Assembly: GCA_024399065.1 (NCBI GenBank)
Contig: JAKSIB010000006.1
Coordinates: 62,001 to 126,000, forward strand
DNA length: 64,000 nt
DNA from: Fibrobacter sp.
Lineage (GTDB): Bacteria; Fibrobacterota; Fibrobacteria; Fibrobacterales; Fibrobacteraceae
Reading direction: 5' to 3'
Of this stretch, positions 42,307-51,881 are shown piece after piece (the first letter of the stretch is position 1; each line of letters opens with the position of its first letter). Position numbers and translations under genes: made by a program. The notes below the pieces were generated by a model that made no database searches, had not been told where the DNA came from, and was given only the letters and a program-made list of their open reading frames with translations.

Positions 42307-42445
42307 AATTGCTTTTTCTGAGTGATTTTCCTCAAAAAGTGCTTTGTAAAAAACGCAAAACAAAAAATCCGGGTCTTAGTGCGAATAACCTAAAAAAAAT
42401 TATTTATAGGTTGGATGCTTAGTTTATATTTATAGAGACCCTAAT

Positions 42446-43297
42446 ATGCTGAATATTGAAGAAATTAGCGATTATCGAGACCTTTTAAAGGAATACTATG
42501 TCCAGCGCAAGTTGGACTTTCCTCTGTATTCCTATAAAATGCTGGGCTCAAAATTAGGGCTGGAAACCAGTCAGGTATACCGCGTTCTGAACAAGGAATA
42601 CCATTTGCCTACTCGTAGCGTTCCCCTGGCAAAGGACCTTCTGAAATTGAAGGGCCGTAGTGGTGAACTGTTTGAAATTTTGGTGGCTGCTTCCAAGACA
42701 AAGTCCCAGGCGAAGAAGGACAAGCTTTACAAGATGGCCCTTTCGCTGAAAGACGTGAAAATGCGTAACCTTGATTCCAACGAACTGATGTTCCTCAGCA
42801 AGTGGTGGATTCCTGTGGTTCGCGTGACTATTGAAATGAATGGCGGTGAGGCGGAACCTTCCAAGTTGCTGAAGATGATCCGCCCGGCTATTTCCAAGGA
42901 GCAGCTGGACGAGGCCATCCGAGTTCTCCGTGAATTGAACTTGATTACCCCGCTGGCCTCTGGCCGCTATGCCATTACCCAGGCAAACTTTACTTCTGCC
43001 GGTGCAGCCAAGGTTACTGCAATTCGTAGCTACCAGAACCAGCTTTTGGCGCTGGCCCAGGATTCCATTGTAACGGTGGATCCCAAGCAGCGCAACATCT
43101 CCTCGCTTTTGGTGGGCGTGGACGATGAGTGCTATGAAGATTTGAACAACATGACCCAGGAATTCCGCCGCCAGATTCAAAAGCGTGTGGAAGAAGTTCC
43201 TGAACCTAAGAAGGCAATGCAGTTTGTATTTGCCTTGTATCCGGTGTCTGATGTTTCTCAGGGCGGTTCTACGGAATCGGGGAGGAAACGTAAATGA
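42446..43297 (+). CDS. TIGR02147-family protein (Fibrobacter-type regulator, DUF4423)
   Basis: The 283-residue protein begins MLNIEEISDYRDLLKEYYVQRK and has a helix-turn-helix-like region (YKMLGSKLGLETSQVYRVLN) and WWIPVVRVTIEMNG, the layout of the TIGR02147 group that is greatly expanded in Fibrobacter. These are thought to be transcription regulators. It overlaps the following lipoprotein gene by 4 bases (ATGA), so regulator and lipoprotein are made together. A basic, Gly/Ser-rich tail (GGSTESGRKRK) ends it. Function of the pair is unknown. Confidence 0.87.
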   Translation: MLNIEEISDYRDLLKEYYVQRKLDFPLYSYKMLGSKLGLETSQVYRVLNKEYHLPTRSVPLAKDLLKLKGRSGELFEILVAASKTKSQAKKDKLYKMALSLKDVKMRNLDSNELMFLSKWWIPVVRVTIEMNGGEAEPSKLLKMIRPAISKEQLDEAIRVLRELNLITPLASGRYAITQANFTSAGAAKVTAIRSYQNQLLALAQDSIVTVDPKQRNISSLLVGVDDECYEDLNNMTQEFRRQIQKRVEEVPEPKKAMQFVFALYPVSDVSQGGSTESGRKRK

Positions 43298-44868
43298 AGA
43301 TGTTTGTGAAAAATTGCGGACTTGCTTTGATGGGTGGCGCTATGCTTGCGCTGCTCGGTTGTTCTGCCGACGACAAGTTGGCAGGTGTCAGCACCGTGGA
43401 AACGGAAAACGCCTTGGTCATCCAGGTGACTGACGGTAGTGCGCCTGCGAAGGGTGCTCTGGCCCGTGTGCGATCAGCTCGCTATTTGCAAGATGTTGAT
43501 AACGCAGAACATGATGGTGTTGCCGCAGAATACACTGCCGATTCCAAGGGCTTTATTTCTATTGCGAAGAAAGATGTTTCCAGCATGAAAAATATTGCGG
43601 TTGAGGTGGTTGATGAAAAGCAGGGTGCCTTCGGTATATTCTCTGTAGCAACCTCCGAGGATGCAGTTCCCGATTCCACTACTTTATCTCTTGAAAAATT
43701 TGGTTCTTTGAAGGGTCGTGTAACTTTTGCTGAAGGTGATTCTACAGCAGAAGTCCGCATTTATGGAACGGATCGTATTGTCACTACAGACGCTGAAGGA
43801 AACTTTGAAATCAATGACCTTCCGCCTTACGCTCATTACACCTTGTATGTGGGCTCTAGCAGCAATACTATCGTAGAAATGGAAGCAGGTGTGTCTGCGG
43901 AAAAGACGAAGGATGTGGGTGAAATTATCCTTAAGAAGTATGTCCGTTATGACGACGTCTTGATGATTTCTGATTGGATGAAAGTTGCCAAGTCTGCTCG
44001 CCAGAATGGTGAACCTGTGGTGGGTTTCATTCGCTTGAATTCTGCGAACTTTGACTTTAAGGACGTCATGACTCAGGGCAAAGATGTCCAGATTGAAACT
44101 GAGGACGGAGAACCGATTACCTTTGCGATCAACTACTGGAACGATACTTTGGAACAGGCTGAAATTCAGGTGCTGATGGATGCGGAAACTGAAAATGTCA
44201 AGTTGACTTGGGGTATGGGCGCTGTGGACGAAAAGACTGCCAAGAAAGTGTCCTCTTCAAAGTTGTGGGAACCTGTTTCTGCAGATGTGGCTCGCGAGCA
44301 GAACTCCGTGAACCTTGTGGATTTCGAAAATGGATTCAAGACTAATGTGACGGCACCTGCTAAGGTGTTTGATTGGTACTTTGAATACCAGGGTGACTCT
44401 GTGGAAACCACTCCGGGTTTGGACGATGCTATTGAGGGTGTTGAATCTGCGGGTGCTGGCCGCGATGGCAAGGCTTTCCATTGGAAGTCTAAATCTCCTA
44501 ATGGTAGCTGGTCCTGTATTGGCCTCTGGCTCAGTTCTGCGGAAAAGCCTAGCAATTTCCAGGCAATCGATTCTGTTGAATTCCTTGTTCGTGGAAATGG
44601 CCGTATTGCCTTTGCCTTCGAGTCCGAAGACACTACAGGATATGTTAGCAAGGCCTTTAACTTTGATACCCTCAAGACGGAATCCAGCGAATGGGTTCGC
44701 AAGGTTATCAAGCAAAGCGATTTCGTGGAAGGCACTGGCGCCTATGCCAATATTGGTTGGGACGTTATCCAGACTCGGGTTACTAACTTCAATATTGCGG
44801 CCTATGGTGAAGCTGAATTCTGGCTGGACGACATCAAGTTCTATGGTGTAAATCTGGACGACCTATAA
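43294..44868 (+). CDS. Lipoprotein with C-terminal carbohydrate-binding-like domain
   Basis: The N-terminus ends in a lipobox (LALLGC, Cys near residue 23). Middle domains (about 40-230) are strand-rich, with a carboxypeptidase-regulatory-like segment (RIVTTDAEGNFEINDLPPYA). From about residue 345 to the end (VDFENGFKTN, DGKAFHWKSKSPNGSWSC, IDSVEFLVRGNGRIAFAFE, AEFWLDDIKF) the fold resembles the CBM11/CIA30 jelly roll. It is probably a surface or periplasmic carbohydrate-binding or adhesion lipoprotein. It is translationally coupled to the TIGR02147 regulator. Confidence 0.8.
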   Translation: MKMFVKNCGLALMGGAMLALLGCSADDKLAGVSTVETENALVIQVTDGSAPAKGALARVRSARYLQDVDNAEHDGVAAEYTADSKGFISIAKKDVSSMKNIAVEVVDEKQGAFGIFSVATSEDAVPDSTTLSLEKFGSLKGRVTFAEGDSTAEVRIYGTDRIVTTDAEGNFEINDLPPYAHYTLYVGSSSNTIVEMEAGVSAEKTKDVGEIILKKYVRYDDVLMISDWMKVAKSARQNGEPVVGFIRLNSANFDFKDVMTQGKDVQIETEDGEPITFAINYWNDTLEQAEIQVLMDAETENVKLTWGMGAVDEKTAKKVSSSKLWEPVSADVAREQNSVNLVDFENGFKTNVTAPAKVFDWYFEYQGDSVETTPGLDDAIEGVESAGAGRDGKAFHWKSKSPNGSWSCIGLWLSSAEKPSNFQAIDSVEFLVRGNGRIAFAFESEDTTGYVSKAFNFDTLKTESSEWVRKVIKQSDFVEGTGAYANIGWDVIQTRVTNFNIAAYGEAEFWLDDIKFYGVNLDDL

Positions 44869-44903
44869 TTTTGTATATTGCGCCACGTACAAAGGAATAA
44901 GCT

Positions 44904-45710
44904 ATGGCTGAAATTCAATCTGTTTGCGTCGGCGAAGTGGAAATGGAATACGCCCGCTTTGGTAGCGGTGCAAAGATTTTCGTGATTATTCCGGGTCTTA
45001 GTCTCCGTAGTGTAATGGTTTCTGCATCTTCTGTAGAAACCGCCTACAAGATTTTTAAGGAAGACTATACCGTTTACCTTTTTGACCGCCGCAAGAATAT
45101 GCCTGCGGTGTATTCAGTCGCGGAAATGGCCAAGGATACTGCCGCTGCCATGAAGGCCTTGGGCCTTGAACATGCGGATATTTTGGGAACGTCTCAAGGT
45201 GGCATGATTGCCCAGCATATTGCCATCGAACATCCGGAACTGGTAAACCGCTTGGTGCTGGCCTCCAGTTCTTCAAAGGCGGAACCCCTTCAGCTTGAAG
45301 TCATCGGGAATTGGGCGGTTCTCGCTCGTGCCGGCCGCGCAGACGACTTGGTGGGCGATTTCATCGATAACGCTTTTACGCCTGCATTTGTGCAACGCTA
45401 TCGCCGCGCACTCTTGATGATGTACAAGAACTTGACGGAAGAGGAACTTCTCCGTTTCGCAATCACCGCAGAGGCTTGTGCCGGCATTGACACTTACGAC
45501 AATCTCCACAAGATCCAGAGCCCCACCTTTGTGGTCGGCGCTGCTCTTGACCATGTGGTGACCTATGAGGCTTCCGTCAAAATTGCAGAAAAGTTGAAGT
45601 CTGCCAATGTCCCTTGCGAATTCTACACCTACGAAGAAAATGGTCACGCCGTATTCGACGAGGCCAAGGATTACAAGGAAAGAATCCTTCAGTTTTTCAA
45701 AAACTGCTAG
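44904..45710 (+). CDS. Alpha/beta hydrolase
   Basis: 268 residues with the hydrolase-fold triad: DILGTSQGGMIAQHIAIEHP (nucleophile Ser in GTSQG), VVGAALDHVVTYEAS (Asp) and EENGHAVFDEA (His). The closest general group is the esterase/haloperoxidase type. No signal peptide. An AAGGAATAAGCT site precedes ATG 44904. A single gene; the substrate cannot be told from sequence. Confidence 0.87.
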   Translation: MAEIQSVCVGEVEMEYARFGSGAKIFVIIPGLSLRSVMVSASSVETAYKIFKEDYTVYLFDRRKNMPAVYSVAEMAKDTAAAMKALGLEHADILGTSQGGMIAQHIAIEHPELVNRLVLASSSSKAEPLQLEVIGNWAVLARAGRADDLVGDFIDNAFTPAFVQRYRRALLMMYKNLTEEELLRFAITAEACAGIDTYDNLHKIQSPTFVVGAALDHVVTYEASVKIAEKLKSANVPCEFYTYEENGHAVFDEAKDYKERILQFFKNC

Positions 45711-45853
45711 TTCTTATCAAAATTTGGCTTAGCAAGAACTCCTTTTTTGATCCAAAGGGCGACATTTAGGACAAATTGGTGCCCCTTCTTGTTAACGCAA
45801 CTTTACATAAAGTTCGCAAAATTCTATTTTTGCACCGTTGGTTATGGTGTAAT

Positions 45854-47179
45854 ATGGTTTATTGTGTACTACAGATTTGCTGTCTGTTGTTGTTCGTGTA
45901 TGTGTACATCAATTCACGAATCCAGACAAAGAATATGAAATTGCAGGGCTCGTCCCAGTTCTTCATTGCAATTGTCATTTGTGCGGTTGTTGAATTTATT
46001 TTTGATGGATTGTCTGCGTACACCGTCAACAACCTGGATTCCGTTCCCAAGTGGCTGAACCAGTGGGCCCATTTCCTTTTCCTCACAAGCATTGACGCCG
46101 TTGTATTCCTGGTGTTCTGTTATCTGCTCCAGATGGTGGATTGTTTCCCGAAATCGATGAAGGGGAAGGTTGTTTTGTATTCTCCATTGGTTGTCAACTT
46201 CTTCTTGTTGTTGACGAATATGGAGTACTTGCGCTATGTTCCTGGCGAACTATCGTACCATTGTGAGGGAACCTCTGCAAATGCTTGTTACGCTATGGCT
46301 ACCCTTTATGCCATCTTCTCGCTGGTTGTGTTCCTTAGAAAGTTGAAGTTCATTGAAAAACAGAAACAGGCTAGTATCGCCCTCTATGGCATTTCTCTTT
46401 TGATTATTGTTGTGGTCAAGTTTATCTATCCTGATTTCTTGATTACGGCTTCCGGTGTTACGGTCTTGGTTTGCGGTATTTTCTTGACCAATGAAAATCC
46501 AGTGATTCAGGATCTATACCATTATCAAGATGAAATGGTGATGGGCTTTGCAACTCTTGTTGAAAATCGTGATAACAATACGGGCGGTCATATTAAGAGA
46601 ACTTCTCTTTATGCGGAACGTATTGCAGTGGAAATGCAGCGCCGTAATGTTTATGGGGAAGTGATGACAAAGGACTTTGTCAATAATCTTCGTATGGCTG
46701 CGCCTATGCATGATATTGGTAAAATCGCAATCCCTGACGCAATCCTTCAAAAGCCCGGAAGGCTGACCCAGGAAGAAATCGATATTATGAAGACCCACGC
46801 TGCAAAGGGTGGAGAAATTATCCGCAGAACTTTTGCCAACGTCAGTAGCCCTGAATACACAAAAGTCTGTTATGAAGTCGCCATGCATCATCACGAAAAG
46901 TGGAATGGCCAGGGATATCCTCTAGGTTTGCATGGTGAAAACATTCCCCTTTCTGCAAGAATTATGGCAGTAGCGGATGTCTTTGATGCCTTGTCTGAAA
47001 AGCGTTGCTATAAGGAACCTTTGCCTTTGGACGCCTGCTTTGACATCATAAAAAATAAATCCGGGGAAGATTTTGATCCCCAGATTGTTGAGTTGTTCTT
47101 GTCCATCAAGGATGATATCATGGACATTCACGCTAACTGCATGAAGTCCATTGAAGATAAAATCAAAAAGATATCTTAG
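45854..47179 (+). CDS. Membrane HD-GYP phosphodiesterase
   Basis: N-terminal half: about seven membrane segments, 7TM-like. C-terminal half (about 245-440): the HD-GYP domain with ENRDNNTGGHIKRT, AAPMHDIGKIAIPD (HD), HHHEKWNGQGYP (GYP) and IMAVADVFDALSEKRCYK. It breaks down cyclic di-GMP. ATG 45854 begins the first membrane helix; a TTG at 45776 would add 26 residues. The 3' end overlaps the tail of the opposing HD-GYP gene by 4 bases (47176-47179), with no terminator between them. Confidence 0.88.
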   Translation: MVYCVLQICCLLLFVYVYINSRIQTKNMKLQGSSQFFIAIVICAVVEFIFDGLSAYTVNNLDSVPKWLNQWAHFLFLTSIDAVVFLVFCYLLQMVDCFPKSMKGKVVLYSPLVVNFFLLLTNMEYLRYVPGELSYHCEGTSANACYAMATLYAIFSLVVFLRKLKFIEKQKQASIALYGISLLIIVVVKFIYPDFLITASGVTVLVCGIFLTNENPVIQDLYHYQDEMVMGFATLVENRDNNTGGHIKRTSLYAERIAVEMQRRNVYGEVMTKDFVNNLRMAAPMHDIGKIAIPDAILQKPGRLTQEEIDIMKTHAAKGGEIIRRTFANVSSPEYTKVCYEVAMHHHEKWNGQGYPLGLHGENIPLSARIMAVADVFDALSEKRCYKEPLPLDACFDIIKNKSGEDFDPQIVELFLSIKDDIMDIHANCMKSIEDKIKKIS

Positions 47180-48402
47180 ACTTCATCCTTGATTTCGTTC
47201 ATGGCCTGAGTGATTTGATCCTTCATGCTGAGGAACACGTCAACAAGGACCGGCTCGAAATCAGTGCCTTTACCTTTTTCAATAATCTGGAAACATTCTT
47301 CCAGAGGAATGGCGTCGCGGTAGCAGCGCTTCTGGGAGATTGCGTCGAATACGTCGGCCACGGCCATGATGCGAGCTGCCAGAGGAATCTCGGTTTTGGA
47401 ACGGCCTTCGGGGTAGCCTCTGCCGTTCCATTTTTCATGGTGGTAACGGGCCACTTCGTAAACCATTTGACGGTAATTGTCGTCGCCGATGTGGGAAAAG
47501 GTCTGCTTAATAATCTTGCCGCCTTGTTCCGCATGGCTCTTCATGATGGTAAATTCTTCGTCGGTCAGTTTGCCTGGTTTCTGCAAAATGTGATCCGGGA
47601 TGGACATCTTTCCGATGTCGTGCATAGGAGCGGCGCTGGTCAAGTTGCCGATGAATTCAATGTTGATGATTTCCGGATAAACCTTGCGTTTGAACAATTC
47701 CTTGGAGAGGAGCTCTACGTAACGGCTGGTGCGCTTAACGTGGCCTCCAGTGCTTTCGTCGCGGTTTTCAACCAAGTTTGCAAAACCGAGAACAATGTCC
47801 TGGTTCAGTTCCTTGATTTTCTGGGTTCCGTTGATTTGTCTGTCCAGTAGCTTCGTTGTTCTGCTGGAAAGAAAGTAGAGCAGATAGCCGAAACTGCACA
47901 AGGTAAGTGCGCGAGGCAATACGCTGAAAAGAACAAGACGCTTCATCACCAGGAAGTTCTGGTCCGGAACGAAGTTTCCGAAGAAACCGGAGAACTGGCC
48001 CAAGGTAGACATGATCATGGTGGTGATCAATGCGAATAGGGTGGTCTTCTTGGAGAAATAGAGACTTGCAATGGCAATGGGGAAGGCGTAAACAATGGTG
48101 GCGTGGAAAGTGAGTGTGGTCTGGATGTCAAACAGGAACAGGTTGGTCAGCAGAACGTATATGTACTTGAGCTTCGGGTTATGCGGGCCAAGAATCTTGT
48201 TTAATGCCCACGGGCTCAAAAGAAGTACGGCGCCAACTACATAAGCGGTTGTCATCACCTTCTGGTCGATGATGAAAATATGAAGTAGGTTCAGTATGTA
48301 GATAAGGGTAAATATGCCGAGGGTAATCGATAATGCCTTGGCAACAGTTTTATTTGCGTCAGCTTCATTTTGACGCACCAAAAAATGATCACGTGTAACC
48401 AT
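47176..48402 (-). CDS. Membrane HD-GYP phosphodiesterase
   Basis: 408 residues: about six membrane segments in the first 190, then HD-GYP with ENRDESTGGHVKRTSRY, AAPMHDIGKMSIPD, YHHEKWNGRGYPEG and IMAVADVFDAISQKRCYRD. The HD-GYP part is clearly related to the convergent neighbour while the membrane parts differ, so the two probably sense different signals and share one output. The pair may come from an old inverted duplication. Ends overlap by 4 bases. Confidence 0.9.
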   Translation of the reverse strand: MVTRDHFLVRQNEADANKTVAKALSITLGIFTLIYILNLLHIFIIDQKVMTTAYVVGAVLLLSPWALNKILGPHNPKLKYIYVLLTNLFLFDIQTTLTFHATIVYAFPIAIASLYFSKKTTLFALITTMIMSTLGQFSGFFGNFVPDQNFLVMKRLVLFSVLPRALTLCSFGYLLYFLSSRTTKLLDRQINGTQKIKELNQDIVLGFANLVENRDESTGGHVKRTSRYVELLSKELFKRKVYPEIINIEFIGNLTSAAPMHDIGKMSIPDHILQKPGKLTDEEFTIMKSHAEQGGKIIKQTFSHIGDDNYRQMVYEVARYHHEKWNGRGYPEGRSKTEIPLAARIMAVADVFDAISQKRCYRDAIPLEECFQIIEKGKGTDFEPVLVDVFLSMKDQITQAMNEIKDEV

Positions 48403-48493
48403 TCAAAACCTCACAATCCATACCAATAATAGTTAATAATGTAAGGTTTTTATAACATTTTTGCAAAAAACGCTTTTTTTGTGTGTAAAAAAC

Positions 48494-48520
48494 GAAAAAG
48501 TGGATGAAGCATCCACCTTT
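48494..48520 (-). terminator. Terminator after the SGNH hydrolase gene
   Basis: On the minus strand GTGGATG and CATCCAC form a perfect 7-base stem around CTT, followed by TTTTTCGTTTTTT. It lies between the SGNH gene stop and the HD-GYP gene. Confidence 0.88.
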
Positions 48521-48544
48521 TCATGAAATCGAAACTTTGAATTT

Positions 48545-49672
48545 TTATTTCAGAAGTTCCGCAGGCACGCATTCTGCCATGGCTTCGTAGGCCTTGGCGC
48601 TGGGGTGCAGGTGGTCTCCGGAGTCAAAGCCGTCGGCAAATTTTTTCGGATCAGCAGAATCCTGGACTGCCTTGTCGAAATCTACACAACCATTGAACTT
48701 GTCGGATTCACGAAGCCACTTGTTGAATTCGTTACGGATGACGTCCCGGTTTTCGTTGTAGGTTCTCCAACCGAAAATGGGGAGAAGGGTCCCGCTCCAA
48801 ACTTTGAGACCCAATGAGCGTGCGTGCTCAATATACAGCTTTTCTACACCGTCGATCAAGTCCTGGGGGGTGGGCATGTCGCTCCAAGGACGGAACTGGT
48901 TTACGTCGGCGCCCACCGGGTGGATGATGTCGTTGATGCCGTGCTGGATGATGACGGACTTTGCTCCGGCCACATTCATTTCAATGGGGAAACGGGTGGC
49001 TCCTTTCAAACCATAGGCAGCGTAGGTAATGCAATCGTACTGACGCAAGATTCGAGTTCCGCTGACAGCCCTGCGGATGATGGAGACATTGTTGAATCCT
49101 TCTCGTGCCGCGCGAAGGCTCAGGTAGTCCGGCCAATCTTGGGCAGTAATGGAATCGCCGTAGCAGACCAATGCGAAATTCTTTTCTTCGGTCAGAATAT
49201 CGATGGTGTTCAGGAAATAGAACCAGTTGGTATTTCGAGTAAGATCTGCGGGCAATTCGTCTGCATTTGCAAAATTACCGTAGCTATACTTGCCGCTGGA
49301 AAGAGGACCCGTAATCAAGGTGCCGGCGTTCATCTGGGTGAAGTCGGCAAAGTAAAGGCTTACATCAAGAGTTTCACCTGCGGTAACGTTGAAAGGAATT
49401 TCGTCGCTTTCAAGTTCCTTGCCGGGTGCGATAACGCCCTGCTTGTTTCCTTCAAATGTGATGGGGGTGTGGGCAACGAATGCTTCGCTAATGGTTATCG
49501 CTTCTGTTCCCGTCAAATTGGAAAAACGGAACCTCAGCTTGCTTCCAGAAAAGCACATGCGAATGGGGTAGCGAAGGGTGATGTCCTTGGCATAAACGGC
49601 TTCCTTACGGTCGGTAATGGAGGTTGCATTGCCCCAGCAGGCTACCCACTTTGTGTACTTGTTTTCAGACAT
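48545..49672 (-). CDS. SGNH/GDSL-family esterase with N-terminal beta domain
   Basis: Residues about 1-150 are a strand-rich jelly-roll-like domain; the catalytic part follows with FALVCYGDSITAQDWPDYL (Ser in GDSI), IIQHGINDIIHP (Asn block) and GDHLHPSAKAYEAMAE (Asp-His). The order beta domain then SGNH recalls carbohydrate esterases such as CE2/CE3-type deacetylases. No signal peptide is visible, so it may act in the cytoplasm on imported acetylated sugars. It precedes the metallo-beta-lactamase-fold lipoprotein gene in reverse order: the lipoprotein (50577) is transcribed first, 26 bases before it. Confidence 0.85.
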   Translation of the reverse strand: MSENKYTKWVACWGNATSITDRKEAVYAKDITLRYPIRMCFSGSKLRFRFSNLTGTEAITISEAFVAHTPITFEGNKQGVIAPGKELESDEIPFNVTAGETLDVSLYFADFTQMNAGTLITGPLSSGKYSYGNFANADELPADLTRNTNWFYFLNTIDILTEEKNFALVCYGDSITAQDWPDYLSLRAAREGFNNVSIIRRAVSGTRILRQYDCITYAAYGLKGATRFPIEMNVAGAKSVIIQHGINDIIHPVGADVNQFRPWSDMPTPQDLIDGVEKLYIEHARSLGLKVWSGTLLPIFGWRTYNENRDVIRNEFNKWLRESDKFNGCVDFDKAVQDSADPKKFADGFDSGDHLHPSAKAYEAMAECVPAELLK

Positions 49673-49698
49673 TGGTTACTCCACGAAGTCGGCTTGAT

Positions 49699-50577
49699 TT
49701 ATTCTGCGAAACCAGGGGTGGGCAGGTGCATACCGGCCATAGTCAACTTGTTTGCCTTGGCGTATTCAAGAATTTTCTTGCGGCTTTCGACGGATTTTGT
49801 CTTGTCCATGTCGTAGTTGGAATTGATTTCCGGATGGTTGATTTGCAATGCGTAACCATGCATCAAGTCACCAATAACCAGAAGTTCCTTGTGGCGAAAA
49901 ACGGTGTGGCCCGGAGTATGACCGATGGCGTCGATAGCTTCCACTTCGTGGGGGAGGATGTCGCCGAAAGCGAACAGTTTCAGTTTGTCGCTATAGACTC
50001 CGAGAATTGCTTTCTGCAAATCGTTCTTTTCGATGTCGTTGAACCAGGCGTCCTTTTCAACTTGGCCAACGTAAACGGTGGCGTTCTTGAAAACTTTTTC
50101 AAAACCAGTTTCAGTCTTTTTGACTAGGCCGGAAATGTGGTCCACGTGAAGGTGGGTGAGGTAAATCAGCTTGATGTCATCGGAATTTACGTTCAGTTCC
50201 TTCAAATGGTTAGCCATTTGACCGCCGAAGTCACCGAGGCCTGCATCGAACAATACGTATTCGCCATCAGCCTTCATCAGGAAAGTGCTGACAGATGCCG
50301 GAATGCCATCGGCGAGATTCAAACTATTGTAGAGGGAATCGCTTGCGTCGCTGAACAAGTCGCGAGGATTCAGCTTGTCGCCAGCGTTGTCCTTAATCCA
50401 GGTGACTGAGGCACCGTCGCTTAAAGTGATGGTCTTGTAATCTGAGGAAACCTGTGCAGATTCTGTAGCGGTTTCGTTTGTGGCTGATTCAACCTGCTTT
50501 GTATCTTTGGTTGTGTTTCCGCATCCGAAAATGCACATTACGGATGTTGCCAAAGCTGCTTTAGAAATAAAGTTCAT
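49699..50577 (-). CDS. Metallo-beta-lactamase-fold hydrolase lipoprotein
   Basis: MNFISKAALATSVMCIFGCG carries a lipobox (IFGC). The body has FDAGLGDFGG, LIYLTHLHVDHISGL (HxHxDH zinc motif), AIDAIGHTPGHTVF (His ligand) and VIGDLMHG (Asp). The group includes lactonases and quorum-quenching enzymes (AiiA-like). Lipidation places it in the periplasm or on the outer membrane. AAGAGGG precedes ATG 50577. Together with the SGNH esterase gene it forms a two-gene minus-strand unit ended by the terminator at 48494. Confidence 0.88.
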   Translation of the reverse strand: MNFISKAALATSVMCIFGCGNTTKDTKQVESATNETATESAQVSSDYKTITLSDGASVTWIKDNAGDKLNPRDLFSDASDSLYNSLNLADGIPASVSTFLMKADGEYVLFDAGLGDFGGQMANHLKELNVNSDDIKLIYLTHLHVDHISGLVKKTETGFEKVFKNATVYVGQVEKDAWFNDIEKNDLQKAILGVYSDKLKLFAFGDILPHEVEAIDAIGHTPGHTVFRHKELLVIGDLMHGYALQINHPEINSNYDMDKTKSVESRKKILEYAKANKLTMAGMHLPTPGFAE

Positions 50578-50777
50578 ATATCCCTCTTTTTGTTTTTCAA
50601 ATCATAAGTTAGAAACCCTAGGTGGTTTTGCGAGCCTCTTTGGGGTGATAGACCATGATATTCGTGGTTTACCTTTGTTGCGTGTGGTCTTTTTTTAGGA
50701 TTTTTCGTAAATTTTGCCTTGTCTAGAAATTGTATATTCTTTTGTGATTTTATTGAATTAGCGTTTTTGGAGTATTC

Positions 50778-51881
50778 ATGGATATTGGATCGTTGCATTT
50801 TCAGAACCCGGAAGCCTTTTGGCTTTTGCTTTTGGTTCCCGTTCTGATTGCCTCTTACATATACAGGAATCGTCGCCGCAAGAGCACCATCAAGTTCCCT
50901 GCGTTGTCCATTGCTAAAAAAGCGGTCCCCAGTAAAAGGGTTCGCTTCCGCCATATCGTGCCGGCCCTTCGTTTGACAGCCCTCTGCTGCTTCGTCGTTG
51001 CCTTGGCTCGTCCTCAGAATGCCATGGAAGTGGAATACACTTCTACCGATGGTGTTGATATTATGCTTGCCCTGGATATTTCTGGTTCTATGGGCACTTT
51101 GGATATGCTTACCCGCGCAGAACAGGCTAAGCTCGGGGTGATGAATGCAGAACGCATGCTCAAGTCTGGGAACTACTGGAAGTACAGCCGCCTGGGTTAT
51201 GCCCAGGAAGTGATTGCCGAATTTATCCAGAAACGTCATAGTGACCGCATTGGTCTTTCTGCCTTCGGTTCCAAATCCATGACTCAGTGCCCGCTGACCT
51301 TAGATTATGGTTCCCTGCTTGAAATTTTGAAGGCTTCTGGCGACCTTGCCCAGGATTCCGTTTACGCTTCCCGCACCGCTATTGGTGATGGCTTGATGAA
51401 CGCCCTTGCCCGTTTGCAGAAGTCCGAAGCAAAGTCCAAGGTTGTTGTCTTGCTGACGGATGGCCGTGATAACGCAAGCCTTGTGCCGCCTATGCGCGCC
51501 GCCGAAGTTGCCCAGTCCCTTGGTGTGAAGGTTTACACCATCGGTGTGGGTAAAAAGAACGGCAAGATTCTTTCTTTCCAGCAGAATCCCTGGACTGGTG
51601 AAATTAGCTGGGGTGAACGCGACATTACTCCCGAAGAAGGTATCGACGAAAACGTGCTTACGGCTGTAGCCTTGAAGACTGGTGGCCGTTTCTATCGTGC
51701 TGAAAACAAGGAAGAACTGGAACGAATTTATTCCGAAATCGACGAACTTGAAAAGACTGAAATCGAGACCATCGCCTACGCCCGTTATGCAGAGAAGTTC
51801 TATCCGTGGCTTTTGGCGGGCGCTCTCCTGATTTTGCTGGAACTGCTTTTGGCTAACACCCGCTTTGTGAGGATCCCGTAA
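50778..51881 (+). CDS. batA: VWA-domain membrane protein BatA
   Basis: 367 residues: an N-terminal membrane segment (AFWLLLLVPVLIASYIY), a second at about 62-78, then a von Willebrand A domain with the metal site DISGS (100-104) and LLTDGRDN, and a C-terminal membrane helix (YPWLLAGALLILLELLLA). It is a Bat (Batl) protein, whose relatives in Bacteroides and spirochaetes help aerotolerance and envelope stress. Next to BatB it fits the usual order batA-batB, here without visible moxR, DUF58 or batC/D genes. Stop and next start overlap (TAATG). Confidence 0.9.
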   Translation: MDIGSLHFQNPEAFWLLLLVPVLIASYIYRNRRRKSTIKFPALSIAKKAVPSKRVRFRHIVPALRLTALCCFVVALARPQNAMEVEYTSTDGVDIMLALDISGSMGTLDMLTRAEQAKLGVMNAERMLKSGNYWKYSRLGYAQEVIAEFIQKRHSDRIGLSAFGSKSMTQCPLTLDYGSLLEILKASGDLAQDSVYASRTAIGDGLMNALARLQKSEAKSKVVVLLTDGRDNASLVPPMRAAEVAQSLGVKVYTIGVGKKNGKILSFQQNPWTGEISWGERDITPEEGIDENVLTAVALKTGGRFYRAENKEELERIYSEIDELEKTEIETIAYARYAEKFYPWLLAGALLILLELLLANTRFVRIP

